From positions 3,472,001-3,536,000 of the forward strand of contig OZ244154.1 of assembly GCA_965216335.1 (NCBI GenBank): a DNA stretch of 64,000 nucleotides, given 5' to 3'. Below the pieces are notes generated by a model. It made no database searches, was not told where the DNA came from, and saw only the letters and a list, made by a program, of their open reading frames with translations. The DNA is from JAHEJE01 sp965216335. Its GTDB lineage: Bacteria > Pseudomonadota > Alphaproteobacteria > Rhizobiales > Aestuariivirgaceae. How positions within the stretch are numbered: position 1 is the first letter of the stretch; each line of letters opens with the position of its first letter. Positions 24,816 to 33,166 of the stretch are shown piece by piece. A program made the translations under genes and the position numbers.

Positions 24816-26390
24816 TCACGAAACGTTGTCCGGCAGGGTCTCCTTGCGTTTCGCCATGAACTCCTGCAGCGCCGCGTCGATGGCCGGATCGAGTCCGGGC
24901 TCCGCGTAGTCGCGCAGTTGCTGCTTCCAGATGGTGTTGGCGCGTGCAGCGGCATCCTGCTCGCCTTCGGCCTGCCATTGCTCGAATGAGTTGTTGTCGG
25001 CCACCCGTGAGCGGTAGAACGCGGTTTCGAAATTGGCCTGGGTATGAGCGGTGCCGAGGAAGTGCCGGCCCTCGTCCGGCGACTTGCCGCCGACCTCGGC
25101 CAGCGCATCCATCGCCTGACCGTTCTCCGACAGATCGACACCCTTGGCAAAGGCTTGCATGATGCCGAGCTGGTCCGCGTCGATGATGAACTTCTCGTAG
25201 GACGACACCAGCCCGCCCTCCAGCCATCCGGCCGAGTGCAGGGCGAAGTTCACGCCGGCCAGCAGGGTCGGCATGATGGTGTTGGCGCTTTCGTGTGCCG
25301 CCTGGGCATCGGGCAGCTTGGAACCGCACAACGAACCGCCGGAGCGGAACGGCACGCCGAGCCGGCGGGCCAGTTGCGCAGCGCCATAGAGCACATGCGC
25401 CGGCTCCGGGGTGCCGAAGGTCGGCGCGCCCGACTGCATCGACATGGAGCTGGCGAAGGTGCCGAACACAACCGGCGCGCCCGGCCTGCACAGCTGCGCA
25501 AAGGCCATGCCGAACGATGCCTCGGCGAGGATCTGGGTCAGCGTGCCGACGATGGTCACCGGCGACATAGCGCCTGACAGGATGAACGGCGAAACGACAC
25601 AGGCCTGCCCGGCCCGGGCGTAGACCTTCATCGCCCCCAGCATGGTGTCGTCGAACACCATCGGCGAATTGGCGTTGATCAGGTTGATCAGCACGCAGTT
25701 CTGATCGACGAACTCATCGCCGAACAGCATCCGCGCCATGGCGACACTGTCTTCGGCCCGCTCCGGCGCCGTGACCGAGCCCATGAACGGCTTGTCGGAG
25801 TAGCGGATATGGCTGTAGACCATGTCCAGATGGCGTTTGGCGACGGGAATGTCGACCGGCTCGCACACCGTACCGCCCGAGTGGTGGATCGACGGTGCCA
25901 GATAGGCCAGCTTGACGAAATTCTGGAAGTCCTCGATCGTCGCATAGCGCCGGCCGTTGTCCAGGTCGCGCACGAAGGGCGGGCCGTAGACCGGTACGAA
26001 CACCGTCGCATCGCCGCCGATCTGCACCGAGCGCTCGGGATTGCGGGCATGCTGGGTGAACACCGGCGGGGCGGTCTTGATCAGTTCGCGCGCCATGCCT
26101 TTCGGCATCCGCACCCGCTCGCCTTTGACATCGGCGCCGGCATCCTTGAGCATCTGCAGCGCTTCGGCGTCGTCGCGCACGTCAATGCCGATCTCCTGCA
26201 GCACCGTGTCGGCATTGTTCTCGATCAGCGTCAGCCCTTCCTCGCTGAGCACTTCGTAGAGCGGAATGTTACGCTTGATGTATGTGAGCTGCGTTGCGCT
26301 GCGGCTGCCGCGCGCTGCGCGCCTTGCATCCGCTCCGCCGCCGGCGCGGCGTCCCCTGCGGCCGGCACCGGCCGTTGCTTCCTGTTCCAT
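24816..26390 (-). CDS. MttB-family corrinoid methyltransferase, paralogue 2
   Basis: A 524-residue COG5598 methyltransferase. The Ala/Arg/Gly-rich N-terminal tail (about residues 1-35) precedes the barrel, which contains NIPLYEVLSEEGL, VYGPPFVRDLDNGRRYAT, HSGGTVCEPVDIPVAKRHLD, ANSPMVFDDTMLGAMK and SAGWLEGGLVSSYEKF. It is nearest to paralogue 1: the GGTVCEPVD and KPFMGSVTAPERAEDS segments are almost the same. It ends in TGA and has no in-frame amber codon. It stands without its own corrinoid protein, so it probably uses the one at 2358-3056. Two 20-bp-spaced repeats and a T-N11-A dyad lie just upstream. Confidence 0.9.
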   Translation of the reverse strand: MEQEATAGAGRRGRRAGGGADARRAARGSRSATQLTYIKRNIPLYEVLSEEGLTLIENNADTVLQEIGIDVRDDAEALQMLKDAGADVKGERVRMPKGMARELIKTAPPVFTQHARNPERSVQIGGDATVFVPVYGPPFVRDLDNGRRYATIEDFQNFVKLAYLAPSIHHSGGTVCEPVDIPVAKRHLDMVYSHIRYSDKPFMGSVTAPERAEDSVAMARMLFGDEFVDQNCVLINLINANSPMVFDDTMLGAMKVYARAGQACVVSPFILSGAMSPVTIVGTLTQILAEASFGMAFAQLCRPGAPVVFGTFASSMSMQSGAPTFGTPEPAHVLYGAAQLARRLGVPFRSGGSLCGSKLPDAQAAHESANTIMPTLLAGVNFALHSAGWLEGGLVSSYEKFIIDADQLGIMQAFAKGVDLSENGQAMDALAEVGGKSPDEGRHFLGTAHTQANFETAFYRSRVADNNSFEQWQAEGEQDAAARANTIWKQQLRDYAEPGLDPAIDAALQEFMAKRKETLPDNVS

Positions 26391-26410
26391 GTTCCCTGCT
26401 TTGCCTTGTC

Positions 26411-26444
26411 TTCACCCTGGATGAAGAAATTTCACCATGGATGA
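26411..26444. promoter_or_regulatory. Tandem TTCACC-N-TGGATGA repeats with T-N11-A box upstream of MttB paralogue 2
   Basis: TTCACCCTGGATGA (26411-26424) and TTCACCATGGATGA (26431-26444) are 20 bp apart, two helical turns. Between them TGAA-N5-TTCA (26422-26434) is a perfect T-N11-A LysR-type box. The minus-strand reading GGTGAAATTTCTTCA matches 12 of 15 bases of GGTGAATTTTTCTCA at 45850-45864 upstream of paralogue 4. Confidence 0.5.
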
Positions 26445-26539
26445 GTGTTAGACGTCAATCGCAGGTCACGCGGTATTCGAAGCGCCCGATTCTTGGACGG
26501 AAACGACTTTGGCAGAGACAATTTGCACAGCAGCAACGC

Positions 26540-27160
26540 TCATTGATGATCCGCCCGGGGTTCCTTTGCCGGCGATGCCCCAAGATGGGCGAGCAACACG
26601 TTGATATTGCCGCCGCCTTTCTTCATGACCGAAACGAAATTCGACCGCAAAAGTTGCGCCAGCCAGACGTTCTGGACGTTCACGTCGTTGACCCGGCTGC
26701 CGCTGATCTTCCACAGAACCTTCTGCGGCGGGCGGCCGCCAAGCTGCTTCAACCGGCTGACCACCGTCTTGCCGCGGCAGCGCACGACTTCGACCGAAGA
26801 GGCGCGGAACTTCTTGGAGAAGCTCGCCAGGGTGCGGGCAATGTAGCGGCTGGTCAGGTTGACATACTGACTCTGCTTGCTTTTCGGCAGATTCTTTCGG
26901 TATTTCCCGAGCGCAAACAAGGCAATGCGCTTCATATTGGTGTGCGAGCGCAGGGCCGAGGCGAACTGCGATGACGAGCGATTGCGCGCGGCACTGACGA
27001 AAGCCTTGCCTGCCTTGAGCGCGACGTTGCCCGCTGCGCATGTTGCAGCATGTGCCGGAGGTGGCGCCGCAGTCAGCGTGGCGCCGCCGACCAACAAAGC
27101 AGAAGCGACCGCGACCGCGGTGAAGGAACGGCGAACCGAAAGCGAGAATGGGAGTGTCAT
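26540..27160 (-). CDS. MlaC/Ttg2D-family phospholipid-binding protein
   Basis: A 206-residue periplasmic protein. A Sec-type signal (MTLPFSLSVRRSFTAVAVAS then a hydrophobic run ending PAHAA) is followed by an MlaC-like domain: FASALRSHTNMKRIALFALG, YVNLTSRYIARTLAS, RVNDVNVQNVWLAQLLRSNF and the C-terminal NINVLLAHLGAS. MlaC carries phospholipids between the outer and inner membranes in the Mla system; the mlaFED genes are not nearby. The longer open frame to 27298 has no conserved residues, and the ATG at 27160 follows AGGAGC. It is divergent from metF. Confidence 0.8.
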   Translation of the reverse strand: MTLPFSLSVRRSFTAVAVASALLVGGATLTAAPPPAHAATCAAGNVALKAGKAFVSAARNRSSSQFASALRSHTNMKRIALFALGKYRKNLPKSKQSQYVNLTSRYIARTLASFSKKFRASSVEVVRCRGKTVVSRLKQLGGRPPQKVLWKISGSRVNDVNVQNVWLAQLLRSNFVSVMKKGGGNINVLLAHLGASPAKEPRADHQ

Positions 27161-27294
27161 GCCTGTGCTCCTGTCTGTCAGATGTCCCAAATCCCCCGAT
27201 TTCGCGACAACTCTAACACGCACTCCGACACGGAAAAAGTGACGGATATCACATCGGCGGCTCAAAAACCGCATGGCGTAAATAGAATATGTAG

Positions 27295-27314
27295 ACATAA
27301 AGATATCTTTATGT
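27295..27314. promoter_or_regulatory. 20-bp perfect palindrome in the metF promoter
   Basis: ACATAAAGATATCTTTATGT is a perfect palindrome 15 bp ahead of the likely metF start. From memory, AAAGATATCTTT-type palindromes precede methionine-cycle genes of alphaproteobacteria and are bound by SAH-responsive ArsR-type regulators (SahR group). It includes an ATG at 27311 in the metF frame, which therefore probably is not the start. Confidence 0.7.
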
Positions 27315-27328
27315 TATATGATTTCGGC

Positions 27329-28255
27329 ATGACGCACCTTTCGCAAAATGCTTTCTCCGCCGCCCGGAAAGGGGCTGGGTTCTCTGTCTCGTTCGAAGTC
27401 TTTCCGGCCCGCACGCCGGAAGCCCTGCATGACCTGCAGTCGACGGCGGCGGAACTGGCGACGTTTTCGCCGGAGTTCATTTCCGTGACCTATGGGGCAG
27501 GCGGCACAACCCGGTCGGCGACGGTCGAGACCCTCAAGGGCCTGCGTGACGGCTCTGGTCAGGCCCTGTCCGGGACAAATGTTGCCGGACATCTGACCTG
27601 TGTCGGCGCCAGCCGGACGCAGACAGATGCAATGATCGAAGCCTACGCAGGGCTGGGCGTGAAGCATGTCGTGGCCCTGCGCGGCGATGCGCCCGCCGGA
27701 CAGGACCGCTACGAGCCTCATCCCGGCGGCTATCCGAACGCGGCCGGCCTGGTGGAAGCCCTGGCCCGGCGCGGCGGCTTCGACATTTCTGTTGCCGCCT
27801 ATCCTGAAACGCACCCCGATTCACCGTCGCGTCGCCATGACCTGGACAACCTGCACGCCAAGCTGGATGCCGGTGCACACCGTGCATTGACCCAGTTCTG
27901 TTTCGACAACCAGGCCTTTTACCGCCTGCGCGACGACTGTGCCGCGCGTGGCCTTGCGCAACCGCTGGTCCCCGGCATTCTGCTGATACATGACTTTGCC
28001 AAGGTGTGCAATTTCGCTGGCAAATGCGGGGCCTCGATCCCGGGCTGGCTGAAGGCGCGCTTTGCCGGGCTTGAAAACGACTTGCCGGCCCAACAGCTTG
28101 TTGCCGTCTCAGTTGCCGCTGAGCAGGTGCTTGATCTGGCCGGGCAGGGCGTGCGGCAGTTTCATTTCTACACCCTCAATAGACCCGACCTCGCCATCGC
28201 CGTGTGCCGCTGCCTGGGTGTGCAGCCGCACATCAAACAGGCCCAGGCCGCGTGA
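27329..28255 (+). CDS. metF: Methylenetetrahydrofolate reductase
   Basis: A 308-residue FAD enzyme interconverting 5,10-methylene-THF and 5-methyl-THF. FSVSFEVFPARTPE near the N-terminus, FISVTYGAGGTTRSAT, HLTCVGASRTQ and ALRGDAP are canonical MetF motifs, and FHFYTLNRPDLAI ends the barrel. Length equals that of E. coli MetF. The ATG at 27329 is chosen because the ATG at 27311 lies inside the palindrome; the open frame from 27050 overlaps the opposing mlaC-like gene and is not coding upstream. It leads a plus-strand run with the methyl-THF:corrinoid methyltransferase and the activator, so it may act in the oxidative direction as well as for methionine synthesis. Confidence 0.93.
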   Translation: MTHLSQNAFSAARKGAGFSVSFEVFPARTPEALHDLQSTAAELATFSPEFISVTYGAGGTTRSATVETLKGLRDGSGQALSGTNVAGHLTCVGASRTQTDAMIEAYAGLGVKHVVALRGDAPAGQDRYEPHPGGYPNAAGLVEALARRGGFDISVAAYPETHPDSPSRRHDLDNLHAKLDAGAHRALTQFCFDNQAFYRLRDDCAARGLAQPLVPGILLIHDFAKVCNFAGKCGASIPGWLKARFAGLENDLPAQQLVAVSVAAEQVLDLAGQGVRQFHFYTLNRPDLAIAVCRCLGVQPHIKQAQAA

Positions 28256-28289
28256 AATCATCGGCAATCCGCCTGCGGTCGGTTTTGTG

Positions 28290-28295
28290 TTGACA
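28290..28295 (+). promoter_or_regulatory. Possible -35 element before the small C1-accessory gene
   Basis: TTGACA is a perfect -35 hexamer 95 bp ahead of the gene at 28390. The -10 at normal spacing is poor, so a separate promoter here is only suggested. Confidence 0.25.
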
Positions 28296-28389
28296 TTCGT
28301 CGGAATTCAACAAGTTGCCATGCATCTCAAAGCGCATGTGTGGCAGGGTTGCGCGGCACGTTGAAATCATCCGGCGGGAAATGAAACTC

Positions 28390-28695
28390 ATGGCACAGAT
28401 CGTTGTCACCTACTGGCGGGACATCCCGTCCCAAGTTGTTGTCAAAGCCGGCCGCAAGGCGGAAAAGCGCATGCTGGCCGAACGCTTTCAGGAGGCCATA
28501 GACATGGCGGCAATGCGCGGCGGGGCGGCAGAGACCGATGCCTATCTCGAAGAATGGCGCCGGGCAGCACCCGTCGAGTGCAGCGACAATCTTGCCGACG
28601 AGGCCGAAAATGCGGTTGCAGCAATCGACGCCGAGTACGATAAAGAGCGCCTGAAAATTCTCATTAACAACGAAGGCTGGGCTGAACCTCGCTGA
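28390..28695 (+). CDS. Small conserved protein, 'virulence factor' family (PF13769 type)
   Basis: A 101-residue protein. IVVTYWRDIPSQVVVKAGRK, FQEAIDMAAMRGGAAETDAY and LEEWRRAAP match the small family labelled virulence factor in Pfam, whose biochemical role is unknown. The name is historical and no pathogenic role is implied. The ATG at 28390 matches the usual start (MAQ-IVVTYW); 28381 is possible. It lies 43 bp before the methyl-THF methyltransferase gene and in the same orientation. From memory, this family often sits in corrinoid methyltransfer loci of alphaproteobacteria, so a supporting role in that pathway is likely. Confidence 0.75.
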   Translation: MAQIVVTYWRDIPSQVVVKAGRKAEKRMLAERFQEAIDMAAMRGGAAETDAYLEEWRRAAPVECSDNLADEAENAVAAIDAEYDKERLKILINNEGWAEPR

Positions 28696-28738
28696 CGCCT
28701 GCCGGACACCACCGACACCGAACTGAAAAGGTAGTTCA

Positions 28739-29680
28739 ATGACCGAGACCCTTGTCGCCTCACAGACCAAAGAAGCCATCATCGGTTTTGAGCGGCCGTT
28801 CTGCGTGATCGGCGAGCGTATCAACCCGACCGGACGTAAGAAGCTGGCCGCTGAAATGGAAGCCGGCGACTTCTCGACGGTTGAGGCCGATGCCATCGCC
28901 CAGACCGCCGCCGGCGCACACATTCTCGATGTCAATGCCGGTGTAACCGCCGTCGATCCGAACCAGACCGAGCCGCCCTTGATGCGCAAGACGCTGGAGA
29001 TCGTGCAGAATTCGACCGATCTGCCGCTGTGCATCGATTCATCGGTGCCCGCAGCACTTGCCGCCGGCCTCGAGGTCGCCAAGGGCCGACCGCTGGTCAA
29101 CTCGGTCACCGGCGAGGAAGACCGCCTGGAGGTTATCCTGCCGCTGGTCGCCAAATACAACGTGCCCGTCGTCGCCATCTCCAACGACGAGACCGGTATT
29201 TCCGAAGATCCGGATGTGCGCTTCGAAGTGGCCAAGAAGATCGTCGAGCGCGCCGCCGATCACGGCATCAAGTCGCATGACATTGTGGTCGATCCGCTGG
29301 TGATGCCGATCGGCGCCATGGGCACCGCGGGCCAGCAGGTGTTCCGCCTGTGCCGCCGTCTGAAGGATGAGTTGAAGGTCAACACCACCTGCGGTGCCTC
29401 CAACATTTCCTTCGGCATGCCGAACCGCCGGGTGCTCACCGGCCATTTCCTGGCCATGGCCGCCTCGCACGGCATGACCAGCGCCATCATGAACCCGATG
29501 CACGATGAAGACATGCATGCGATTTTCGCCGCCAACGTGCTGAACGGCACCGACGTTTCCTGCCGCGCCTGGACCCGGAAGTTCCGCGAAGCCCCGCCGC
29601 CGGCCGTCGACGGCGCCCCGCTGAGCGAAGCCGACGAACGTCGCCGCGCCCGCGAAAACCGCCGCCGCCGCCGCGGATAG
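28739..29680 (+). CDS. Methyltetrahydrofolate:corrinoid methyltransferase (pterin-binding, MtvA/AcsE-like)
   Basis: A 313-residue DHPS-like TIM-barrel enzyme that transfers methyl groups between a corrinoid protein and tetrahydrofolate. FCVIGERINPTGRKKLA at the N-terminus, AHILDVNAGVTAVDP, LCIDSSVPAALAAGLE and TTCGASNISFGMPNRR are signatures of the pterin-binding MeTr family. The C-terminus is a basic tail (RRRARENRRRRRG) beyond the usual 260-280 residues. It has a plain AAAGGTAG ribosome site. With the corrinoid protein it would complete methyl transfer from the MttB substrates to THF. It is followed by the activator gene after a 296-bp gap holding a dispersed repeat. Confidence 0.92.
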   Translation: MTETLVASQTKEAIIGFERPFCVIGERINPTGRKKLAAEMEAGDFSTVEADAIAQTAAGAHILDVNAGVTAVDPNQTEPPLMRKTLEIVQNSTDLPLCIDSSVPAALAAGLEVAKGRPLVNSVTGEEDRLEVILPLVAKYNVPVVAISNDETGISEDPDVRFEVAKKIVERAADHGIKSHDIVVDPLVMPIGAMGTAGQQVFRLCRRLKDELKVNTTCGASNISFGMPNRRVLTGHFLAMAASHGMTSAIMNPMHDEDMHAIFAANVLNGTDVSCRAWTRKFREAPPPAVDGAPLSEADERRRARENRRRRRG

Positions 29681-29723
29681 TCGTTTGTTCAAGACGGGAG
29701 AGCCTGAGTTCAAGAAAGCGTTG

Positions 29724-29811
29724 GTCATTCCGGCGAAGGCCGGAATCCAGGAGATTTTCAACGAATTCGGGCAGTTTGTGGCTCTGGACCCCGGCCTTCG
29801 CCGGGGTGACG
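29724..29811. repeat. Dispersed intergenic repeat, copy B
   Basis: GTCATTCCGGCGAAGGCCGG...CCCGGCCTTCGCCGGGGTGA, with GGAGATTTTCA and GTGGCTCTGGACCCC inside. Same family and orientation as 3116-3203. It takes up much of the 296-bp gap between the methyltransferase and the activator; the rest of that gap shows no gene. Confidence 0.75.
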
Positions 29812-29976
29812 GTGTGGATGGCTTTGGCTGGAGCCGCATCACTGGCACCTGCGGTACGGGCGCCAATTCTCGGATGGGTGAAGCGGTTGAGGCGACAACG
29901 GGGTTCCGGTATCCGATGAGCCGGTGGCAGGTCTCGCCAGGCGCGATGCGTCTGGACAAAAAACGAAAGGGCACCC

Positions 29977-32013
29977 ATGGCTGACGACACTTCAGGCAAG
30001 GATGCCCTTATTGTTTTCACGCCGTCGGGCAAACGCGGCCATTTTCCCATCGGCACACCGGTGCTGCAGGCGGCCCGTTCGCTGGGTGTCGACATCGATT
30101 CCGTCTGCGGCGGCCGGGCGATCTGCGGGCGTTGCCAGGTCACGCCGTCGATCGGCGAGTTTGCCAAGCATAAGATTACCTCGAAGGCTGAACATCTCGG
30201 CGAGGTGACAAAGGTCGAAACCCGCTACGATGAAAAGCGGGGGCTGAAGCCCGATCGCCGCCTGTCCTGCCAGACCAAAATCCTCGGCGACGTCGTGATC
30301 GACGTGCCGCCGGAAAGCCAGGTCCACAAGCAGATCGTGCGCAAGCGCGCCGATGCCCGCGAAATCGAACTCGACCCCATTACCCGGCTCTACTACATCG
30401 AGGTGGAAGAACCGGACATGCACAAGCCGTCGTCCGACCTTGAGCGGGTCTACTCGGCACTCCAAGAGCAGTGGCAGGTGACCGGCGTCACCGCCGACCT
30501 GGCCATCATGCAGGCGCTGCAGAAGGCGCTGCGCAAGGGCGGGTGGAAGATCACGGTCGCCATTCACCACCGCCTGGCCAGCCGCGCCAAGCGCATGACG
30601 GCGATCTGGCCCGGCTTTCACGACAAGGCTTACGGGCTGGCCATCGATGTCGGCTCAACCACCATCGCCGCCCACCTGTGCGACCTGGCGACCGGCAAGA
30701 TCAAGGCCTCGGCCGGTCTGATGAACCCGCAGATCCGCTTCGGCGAAGACCTGATGAGCCGGGTATCCTACGTGATGATGAACCCGGGCGGCGACAAGGA
30801 AATGACCGATGCCGTGCGTGGCGCGATCATGACGCTGGCCGGTCAGGTGGCGGCGGAAGCCCTCATCGACATCTCGGAAATCCTTGAAGTGGTGCTGGTC
30901 GGCAACCCGGTCATGCACCACCTGCTGCTCGGCATCGACCCGGTCGAACTGGGCGGTGCGCCCTTCGCGCTTGCCACCGGTATGGCCGTGACACGGCCGG
31001 CACGCGAGTTCGAGCTCGACCTCCACAACGGTGCCTATGTCTACGTGCTGCCCTGCATCGCAGGCCATGTCGGTGCCGACTGCGCTGCGGTGGTGCTGTC
31101 GGAATCGCCGCACTTGAGCGAAGAGATCATGCTGGTGGTCGATGTCGGCACCAATGCGGAAATCGTGCTCGGCAACAAGGACCGCCTGCTGGCCTGTTCC
31201 TCGCCGACCGGGCCGGCCTTCGAGGGCGCCCAGATTTCCTGCGGCCAGCGCGCGGCGCCCGGCGCCATCGAGCGCATCCGCATCGACCCGGAAACCCTGG
31301 AGCCACGCTACAAGGTGATCGGCTCCGACCTGTGGTCCGACGATCCGGCTTTCGAAGCCGCCATCGAGAGCACCGGCGTCACCGGCATCTGCGGCTCCGG
31401 CATCATCGAGGTAATCGCCGAGATGTATCTCGCCGGCATCATCAACCAGGACGGCCAGGTCGACGGTGCGCTCGCTGACCGCAATCCGCGCATCCGCGCG
31501 GCGGGCCGGACCTTCGAATATCTGGTGCGCGACGGCGAACCGCTGATCTCGATCACCCAGAACGACGTCCGCGCCATCCAGCTCGCCAAGGCGGCGCTCT
31601 ATGCCGGCGTGCGCCTCTTGATGGATCATCTCAGGATCGACCAGGTCGACAAGATCCGCCTCGCCGGCGCCTTCGGCAACCACATCGACGTCAAATACGC
31701 CATGGTCCTCGGCCTGATCCCCGACTGCCCGCTTGAAAACGTCCAGTCCGCCGGCAATGCGGCAGGCAGCGGTGCGCTTATAGCCTTGCTCAACGCCAAG
31801 GGCCGCGACGAAATCGAAGAGGTTGTGCGGCAGATTGAAAAGATCGAGACGGCGGTCGAACCGAAGTTTCAGGACCATTTCGTCGAGGCAATGGCCATCC
31901 CGCACAAGTCGGCGCCGTACCCCAATCTGACCAGCGAAGTCACCCTGCCGCCAGTCAAGACCGTGGAAACGACCGACAGCGACGGCGGCGAACGCCGCAG
32001 GCGGCGGCGGTAG
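29977..32013 (+). CDS. Reductive activator of corrinoid proteins (2Fe-2S plus ASKHA domains, DUF4445)
   Basis: A 678-residue RACE/RamA-like protein that uses ATP and electrons to return inactive Co(II) corrinoid to Co(I). The N-terminal ferredoxin domain has cysteines 44, 50, 53 and 98 (VCGGRAICGRC and SCQT) for a [2Fe-2S] cluster. A middle domain (about 130-205) precedes the ASKHA ATPase region, which begins KAYGLAIDVGSTTIAAHL and includes MLVVDVGTNAEIVLGN and GICGSGIIEVIAEMYLAG. The [2Fe-2S] form, as opposed to the 4Fe-4S RamA, is the bacterial type. It is the only activator in the window. The basic C-terminal tail (GGERRRRRR) resembles that of the preceding enzyme. Confidence 0.92.
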   Translation: MADDTSGKDALIVFTPSGKRGHFPIGTPVLQAARSLGVDIDSVCGGRAICGRCQVTPSIGEFAKHKITSKAEHLGEVTKVETRYDEKRGLKPDRRLSCQTKILGDVVIDVPPESQVHKQIVRKRADAREIELDPITRLYYIEVEEPDMHKPSSDLERVYSALQEQWQVTGVTADLAIMQALQKALRKGGWKITVAIHHRLASRAKRMTAIWPGFHDKAYGLAIDVGSTTIAAHLCDLATGKIKASAGLMNPQIRFGEDLMSRVSYVMMNPGGDKEMTDAVRGAIMTLAGQVAAEALIDISEILEVVLVGNPVMHHLLLGIDPVELGGAPFALATGMAVTRPAREFELDLHNGAYVYVLPCIAGHVGADCAAVVLSESPHLSEEIMLVVDVGTNAEIVLGNKDRLLACSSPTGPAFEGAQISCGQRAAPGAIERIRIDPETLEPRYKVIGSDLWSDDPAFEAAIESTGVTGICGSGIIEVIAEMYLAGIINQDGQVDGALADRNPRIRAAGRTFEYLVRDGEPLISITQNDVRAIQLAKAALYAGVRLLMDHLRIDQVDKIRLAGAFGNHIDVKYAMVLGLIPDCPLENVQSAGNAAGSGALIALLNAKGRDEIEEVVRQIEKIETAVEPKFQDHFVEAMAIPHKSAPYPNLTSEVTLPPVKTVETTDSDGGERRRRRR

Positions 32014-32020
32014 GGTGTCC

Positions 32021-32488
32021 ATGCGCCTGCGCCGCGCCCGGACGCACGAAGCGGAGTTGCTCACCGACCTGTCGCTGCGCTCGAAGCGCTCGAACGGCTA
32101 TGACGATGCCTTCATGGCCGCCTGCGTAGAAGAGTTGACGATCACGCCCAGCGACATCACGGACAATGAGTTCTGGGTGGCAGAGGATGGCCAAGTATGC
32201 GGCTGCATGTGCCTTTGCATCGATGCGACGGGAACGAGCGGCGAGGTCCATGCGTTTTTCGTCGAGCCGGGCCGCAAGCGCAGCGGTGTCGGGCGCAGGT
32301 TGGCTGCGAAGATGCTTGAGCGTGCGCGGGCGCTTGGCTTGCGCTCACTGCGGCTCGACGCCGACCCGAAAGCGGTTCCGTTTTACGAGTCTGTGGGCTT
32401 TACAGTGGCAGGAAGCTCACCGTCCGGATCGATCCCCGGCCGCTTCATCCCGCACATGACGATGGACCTGGCGGCAAGACACGCTTGA
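32021..32488 (+). CDS. GNAT-family N-acetyltransferase
   Basis: A 155-residue acetyl-CoA-dependent acyltransferase fold. The acetyl-CoA-binding motif A is visible as VHAFFVEPGRKRSGVGRRLAA (R/Q-x-x-G-x-G/A type), followed by LRLDADPKAVPFYESVGF, the usual motif B. The acceptor is unknown. It lies 7 bp after the corrinoid activator stop, so it is part of the same transcript; a GTG at 32015 is an alternative start. Whether it has any link to C1 metabolism is not clear. Confidence 0.85.
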   Translation: MRLRRARTHEAELLTDLSLRSKRSNGYDDAFMAACVEELTITPSDITDNEFWVAEDGQVCGCMCLCIDATGTSGEVHAFFVEPGRKRSGVGRRLAAKMLERARALGLRSLRLDADPKAVPFYESVGFTVAGSSPSGSIPGRFIPHMTMDLAARHA

Positions 32489-32497
32489 GCCTTGCCT

Positions 32498-32953
32498 CTA
32501 CATACCGCCATTCAACCGCGCCTGCACCGCGCGGCGGAAGTCGCCGTTTTCGCGGGTGGTGAAGCCGAGCAGGCCCGAGACGCGCCACACCATATGCGCC
32601 TCCTGGTCGTCGATCACGCCATCGGCCAGCACCAGTTCCCACAGCATCTCCAGCACATGTCCGCGGGTATCGCGGTCGTAGGCATCCTTGATGGTCTTGG
32701 TGAACCGGTAGAAGTCGACCGCCTCGGCCTCCGCCGCTTCGGCCTCTGCGACCAACTCGGCGATCTCGTCGTCGTCGAGGCCGAACTTTTCATGCAACAG
32801 CCGGTCACGCACCTTTTGCTCGGCCGGATCGACGGTTCCGTCGACATGGGCAGCATGGACCAGCAGTGCCGCGACCGCCTGGCGCAGCCCGGCACTGTCG
32901 TCGGCAGGGATGTCCTGCGTCTTGAACAAGTCCTTGAGTTTAGTGACGAGCAT
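32498..32953 (-). CDS. TerB-family tellurite-resistance-like protein
   Basis: A 151-residue all-helical protein of the TerB superfamily. AVAALLVHAAHVDGTVDPAE carries the Asp/Glu pattern of the first acidic metal-binding helix pair, and LWELVLADGVIDDQEAHMVWRV is the second; both are typical of TerB. The ATG at 32953 is chosen because the upstream frame to 33277 runs into repeat DNA. TerB proteins bind divalent metal and act in stress or membrane-linked responses; a single TerB gene without terC/D/E is common and its role is unclear. It is convergent with the GNAT gene. Confidence 0.82.
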   Translation of the reverse strand: MLVTKLKDLFKTQDIPADDSAGLRQAVAALLVHAAHVDGTVDPAEQKVRDRLLHEKFGLDDDEIAELVAEAEAAEAEAVDFYRFTKTIKDAYDRDTRGHVLEMLWELVLADGVIDDQEAHMVWRVSGLLGFTTRENGDFRRAVQARLNGGM

Positions 32954-33166
32954 CGGGCGCCTTTCTGATTGCTGCAGACAAGATGGGCGAAGCCTGCGGG
33001 GATTTCCAGTGCTGTTTCGGTCATGGCAAGGCGGGTGTGGCAGCCGGCAGCGATCCTGCCTGCCGTGAAACGCAACCGCTTCGGCGTGCACCAGCACAAT
33101 CTGGACGTCTCCGGTAACCGTCATTGCCGGGACAAGCCCACTGCCTTCCGGTTTAGCGACGATTGC

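Noticed and set aside
27050..27328. N-terminal extension of MetF to 27050
   Set aside because: It overlaps the opposing MlaC-like gene and the palindrome, and conserved MetF sequence begins only after 27329.
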